Source: DATLXU01 sp035575515 (lineage in GTDB: Bacteria; Acidobacteriota; Blastocatellia; UBA7656). From it: a stretch of 9,411 bases of DNA. The stretch covers positions 1 through 9,411 of the forward strand of contig DATLXU010000070.1 of the NCBI GenBank assembly GCA_035575515.1, given 5' to 3'. This document shows positions 6,796 to 9,411 of this stretch, piece after piece. The first letter of the stretch is position 1, and each line of letters opens with the position of its first letter. Below the pieces are notes generated by a model. That model searched no databases and had not been told where the DNA came from. It saw nothing but the letters and a program-made list of their open reading frames with translations. The position numbers were made by a program, and so were the translations under genes.

Positions 6796-7215
6796 TTAAG
6801 GAGTGGGCTTTTGCGAGGTTGGTTTGGTTTTGCTCTTAGCGCCCGCGACGTTTTCTCTGTTAAAGACCGCACCGGAATTTGGAGATGCCTTGACGTTATC
6901 GCCATTAATGTCGCCTGTCGCAACCGTCACGTTGTTTTTGCGACGGCGAGAACCGGAAGCGTCGCCGTTAGCTTCCGCGTGTACGTCAAAGGAATAGTTT
7001 CCGCCTGCCGGTGAGGCGGTGATTCCGGTGACAACCGGCTTATCAGGATCACCTTCGAGCGGGGTCCCGACGGTCGTTTGAGATTTGCGAAGTGTGCGTT
7101 TGCTCGTTGAATTATTTTTCCCTGCATCTTCGCCCTGATTGCGCCTGCCATGATAATGTGTGGCATTATGCGATTCATAATTGCCTCTATTCTCGCCCTG
7201 TGCCTTGCGCTTCAA
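6796..7215 (-). CDS. Possible small hydrophilic protein or gene remnant
   Basis: A 139-codon minus-strand frame covering the stretch between the TatT-like gene and the GH42 gene. From about residue 45 onward it looks coding-like. The codons favour G in first position, and the protein is rich in Gly, Asn, Ser, Thr, Asp and Lys (for example KPVVTGITASPAGGNYSFDV and TVATGDINGDN). It ends in a basic SKTKPTSQKPTP tail. The first ~45 residues look random, carry no signal peptide, and overlap the signal-peptide region of the oppositely oriented GH42 gene by roughly 50-65 bases. No other in-frame ATG exists. It may therefore be a fragment of a larger secreted protein that lost its 5' end, a small real gene with an odd start, or chance. 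I do not recognise a family. Confidence 0.35.
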   Translation of the reverse strand: MKRKAQGENRGNYESHNATHYHGRRNQGEDAGKNNSTSKRTLRKSQTTVGTPLEGDPDKPVVTGITASPAGGNYSFDVHAEANGDASGSRRRKNNVTVATGDINGDNVKASPNSGAVFNRENVAGAKSKTKPTSQKPTP

Positions 7216-9411
7216 GCCTTCGCGCAGAAGGGCGGCGTGGGCGCGCGCAAGTCAGAAGACTTCTTCCCCGTCGCTGTGTGGTACGGCGGAGGCAAGGCCC
7301 GCGCGCCGATGCTCGAAGCAAACCCGAAGGCGCATCGCGCCGACTGGCAGAGCGACTTGCAAAAGATAAAGCAGCTCGGATTCAACGCGATTCGCTGCTG
7401 GGTTGACTGGTCGAGCATCGAGCCTGTCGAGAAACAATTCGACTTTGAGACGATTGACCAACTGATGGAACTGGCTCTGGGAGCCGGTTTGAAGGTAATC
7501 ATTCAAGTCTATGTTGATTCGGCTCCTGACTGGGTAGGCAAGAAATTTCCCGACTCGCATTTCATCTCAATCAGCGGCGACGTTATGCCCTCGCACGCCG
7601 CGCCGGGTTTTTGCTTCGACCATCCAGGTGTGAAAAATGCCGTGCTAGGATTTTTCGCGGCACTGGCCGAGCGCGTAAAAGATCAACCGGCTTTTCTCGG
7701 ATGGGATTTGTGGAGCGAGCCGCACGTCATCAACTGGGCGCAGGCAACTTACATGGTCAGCCCTGAGTTCTGCTTCTGCCCTTACACCGTTGCGCGATTC
7801 CGCAAATGGCTCAAGAAGAAATACGGCGCGCTCGAAGAATTGAACCGCGCGTGGTATCGCCGCTTCACCGATTGGAAAGATGTCGAGCCGAATCGGTTGA
7901 GCACTATCTTGTCTTACACGGACTATATTGATTGGCGATTCTTCATCGCGGACAAACTGGCCGAAGATCTGCGCCTGCGGTACGAAGCCGTAAAGCGAGT
8001 CGCGCCAGACAAGATTGCTACAAGTCATGCGGCTGCGCCGTCGCTTTTCACAAGTCCGCTTGGCGGCGATGGCAATCCTGACGACTGGCTGATGTCGGGG
8101 CAGGTTGATTATTGGGGCACGTCCTTTTATCCGAAGCATTCATTTCCTGTAGGGCGCGACCCCGAATGGCGAGGCGCGCTGCTCGATTTCACTCGCTCGG
8201 CCTCTTACAGCAAAGCAAATGGCTTCTGGATTGGCGAGCTTCAAGGCGGATTCGGCACTGTCGCTTTGCGAGTTAGCTCAACAGTGACGCCTGCGGATTT
8301 GAAGGTGTGGACGTGGAGCGCGATAGCGCGCGGCGCAAAGGGAATAAACTTTTACGCGTGGTATCCGATGAGTTCCGGCTATGAATCGGGCGGCTTCGGA
8401 TTGATTAACCTGGATGGAACAATCACGGAGCGCGCGAAGCTCGCAGGACATCTCGCGCAGGTTATCAATCGCAATCAAGACTTGTTCCTGAAAGCTCGGC
8501 CCGCTCAAGCCGAAGTAGCAATCGTTTACAATCCGCTCGCGTACATGGTCGGCGGGCGCAGGCCGCTCGGCGTTGCAGGCCCGCAAAGCGAGTTCGCGAG
8601 CATCGAGCGCAATTCGATGCTCGGAATCTATCGCGCGTTCTTTCCATCAAATGTGCCGGTTGATTTCATTCACATAAACGAGCTCGCGGAGGGCAAAGCA
8701 AACAAGTACAAGCTCATACTGCTGCAATATCCGCTGATGATCCCTGAGCGCGCCGCGCGTGCTTTAGCCGAATACGTGAAGCAGGGCGGCGTGTTGATGA
8801 GCGAAGCGCGGCTGGCGTGGAACGATGAGCGCGGATTTGCGAAAGAGATAATACCGGGTTTCGGGCTTCACGAAGTCTGCGGATGCCGCGAGCGCGCAGT
8901 TCAACAGACCGCGAGCGGCAAAACAGATATTCAAATCACCAACCGCGACGAGAGCGTTCCGCTTTTGCAACCGGGCGATAGGTTGCGCGGCATGATTTAT
9001 GAAGAAGCGCTTGAGCCGATTTCTCCGAACGCGCGCGTTGTCGCTCGCTTCAGCGATGGCCAGCCAGCGATTGTCGCTTCAAGTTATGGCAAAGGGAAGA
9101 TGATTACGGTGGGGTCATTTTTCGGGCTGTCGCATGAATCCGAACGCAGCGAGGGTCTTGTAAAGTTCTTTGCAGGCTTGATGGATTGGGCGGGCGTGAC
9201 GCAAGCGGTTGCGGTATTGGGCGTAAGTTCCGACCAGATGGTTGAAGTTCGCGCTATGGAGTCGGGCGCGGAAAAACTCGTTTTCGTTTTCAATCACGGC
9301 AGCAACACAGTTGAGCCAGGCATTCGCGTCGCGTTACCGCAAGGCGCTTACACAGCAACAGACATTGTCACGGAATCGGCTCTGGGAGCCAGTTTCGAGC
9401 GAGGCGGGCTT
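7168..9411 (+). CDS. Exported GH42-type beta-galactosidase-like glycoside hydrolase (3' end outside window)
   Basis: Open to the right edge; 748 codons are visible. Residues 1-19 (MRFIIASILALCLALQAFA) are a signal peptide with an AFA cleavage site before Gln20. In-frame ATGs at 7150 and 7156 are possible alternatives, and none has a good ribosome site. A (beta/alpha)8 barrel spans about 30-440. Its signatures include WVDWSSIEPVEKQFDFETID near 78-97, the likely acid/base Glu184 in DLWSEPH, and the likely nucleophile Glu357 in WIGELQGG. A glutamine-amidotransferase-like trimerisation domain follows (about 446-680, with YKLILLQYPL and GKMITVGSFFG), and then the start of a C-terminal beta domain. 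The family cleaves terminal beta-galactosides, usually in the cytoplasm; export suggests use of external glycans. Oddities are Ser183 where clan GH-A has Asn, and Cys149, Cys202 and Cys204 without the fourth zinc-site Cys (Thr207). Exact substrate unknown. Confidence 0.88.
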   Translation, partial: MRFIIASILALCLALQAFAQKGGVGARKSEDFFPVAVWYGGGKARAPMLEANPKAHRADWQSDLQKIKQLGFNAIRCWVDWSSIEPVEKQFDFETIDQLMELALGAGLKVIIQVYVDSAPDWVGKKFPDSHFISISGDVMPSHAAPGFCFDHPGVKNAVLGFFAALAERVKDQPAFLGWDLWSEPHVINWAQATYMVSPEFCFCPYTVARFRKWLKKKYGALEELNRAWYRRFTDWKDVEPNRLSTILSYTDYIDWRFFIADKLAEDLRLRYEAVKRVAPDKIATSHAAAPSLFTSPLGGDGNPDDWLMSGQVDYWGTSFYPKHSFPVGRDPEWRGALLDFTRSASYSKANGFWIGELQGGFGTVALRVSSTVTPADLKVWTWSAIARGAKGINFYAWYPMSSGYESGGFGLINLDGTITERAKLAGHLAQVINRNQDLFLKARPAQAEVAIVYNPLAYMVGGRRPLGVAGPQSEFASIERNSMLGIYRAFFPSNVPVDFIHINELAEGKANKYKLILLQYPLMIPERAARALAEYVKQGGVLMSEARLAWNDERGFAKEIIPGFGLHEVCGCRERAVQQTASGKTDIQITNRDESVPLLQPGDRLRGMIYEEALEPISPNARVVARFSDGQPAIVASSYGKGKMITVGSFFGLSHESERSEGLVKFFAGLMDWAGVTQAVAVLGVSSDQMVEVRAMESGAEKLVFVFNHGSNTVEPGIRVALPQGAYTATDIVTESALGASFERGGL
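7473..7495. repeat. Copy 2 of the dispersed palindrome, inside the GH42 gene
   Basis: GGCTCTGGGAGCCGGTTT followed by GAAGG. With the two preceding bases, CTGGCTC...GAGCCGG forms a near-perfect inverted repeat around TGG. It encodes ALGAGLK in the barrel domain, so it is compatible with the protein fold and may be partly coincidental. Confidence 0.35.
9378..9404. repeat. Copy 3 of the dispersed palindrome, inside the GH42 gene
   Basis: GGCTCTGGGAGCCAGTTTCG followed by AGCGAGG. GGCTC and GAGCC pair around TGG. It lies in the same codon frame as copy 2 (here encoding ALGASFE) and matches it at 19 of the first 23 bases. Confidence 0.35.

Noticed and set aside
6780..6808. Terminator-like CCTTTAA...TTAAGG between the convergent frames
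   Set aside because: The stem is short with a bulge and has no T-run on either side, so it is not distinguishable from chance.
6803..6997. Hydrophobic 64-codon plus-strand frame (MGFCEVGLVLLL...)
   Set aside because: Its hydrophobic look is what is expected from the antisense of the hydrophilic minus-strand frame, and its start has no ribosome site.

Overview
The window looks like a piece of a bacterial chromosome with moderately high GC content, from a Gram-negative (two-membrane) organism. The diderm call rests on an outer-membrane-type lipoprotein beside an RND/MMPL pump. Gene starts have weak or no Shine-Dalgarno sequences and the intergenic DNA is rich in repeats. I would guess Acidobacteriota (Blastocatellia-like), but nothing here proves the phylum.

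Layout. Positions 1-538 hold no convincing protein gene. The first ~140 bases fold into three consecutive hairpins preceded by a minus-strand extended -10 box, so this is a candidate structured RNA cut by the window edge. A ~96 bp palindromic repeat follows at 305-400, and then a plausible sigma-70-type promoter at 500-528. From 560 to 5987 four plus-strand genes are packed with overlaps or gaps of a few bases: an L-asparaginase of the thermolabile/Rhizobium etli type II family, a class V PLP-dependent aminotransferase-fold enzyme, a 12-helix MMPL/RND exporter, and a LolA-like lipoprotein (outer membrane lipoprotein-sorting family). The last two form a recognisable lipid/lipoprotein transport pair. 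The first two are cytosolic and their link to the pump is not obvious.

A 100 bp spacer (5988-6087) contains a G-rich GGGGTCAG-type repeat and one copy of a short imperfect palindrome that recurs twice inside the last gene. A 229-residue helical-repeat protein resembling TRAP transporter T-component (TatT) proteins follows at 6088-6777.

The 6778-7149 stretch is covered by a hydrophilic minus-strand reading frame (6796-7215) that may be a small gene or a remnant. Its 5' end collides with the start of the final gene. That gene, from about 7168 and running off the right edge (748 codons visible), is an exported GH42-type beta-galactosidase-like glycoside hydrolase. It has a Ser where clan GH-A enzymes usually have Asn before the acid/base Glu, and an incomplete set of zinc-site cysteines.

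I did not find an insertion sequence, CRISPR array, tRNA, rRNA or a wholly new system. The most interesting leads are the candidate RNA at the left edge, the three-copy palindrome that occurs both between and inside genes, and the unusual active site of the exported GH42 protein.
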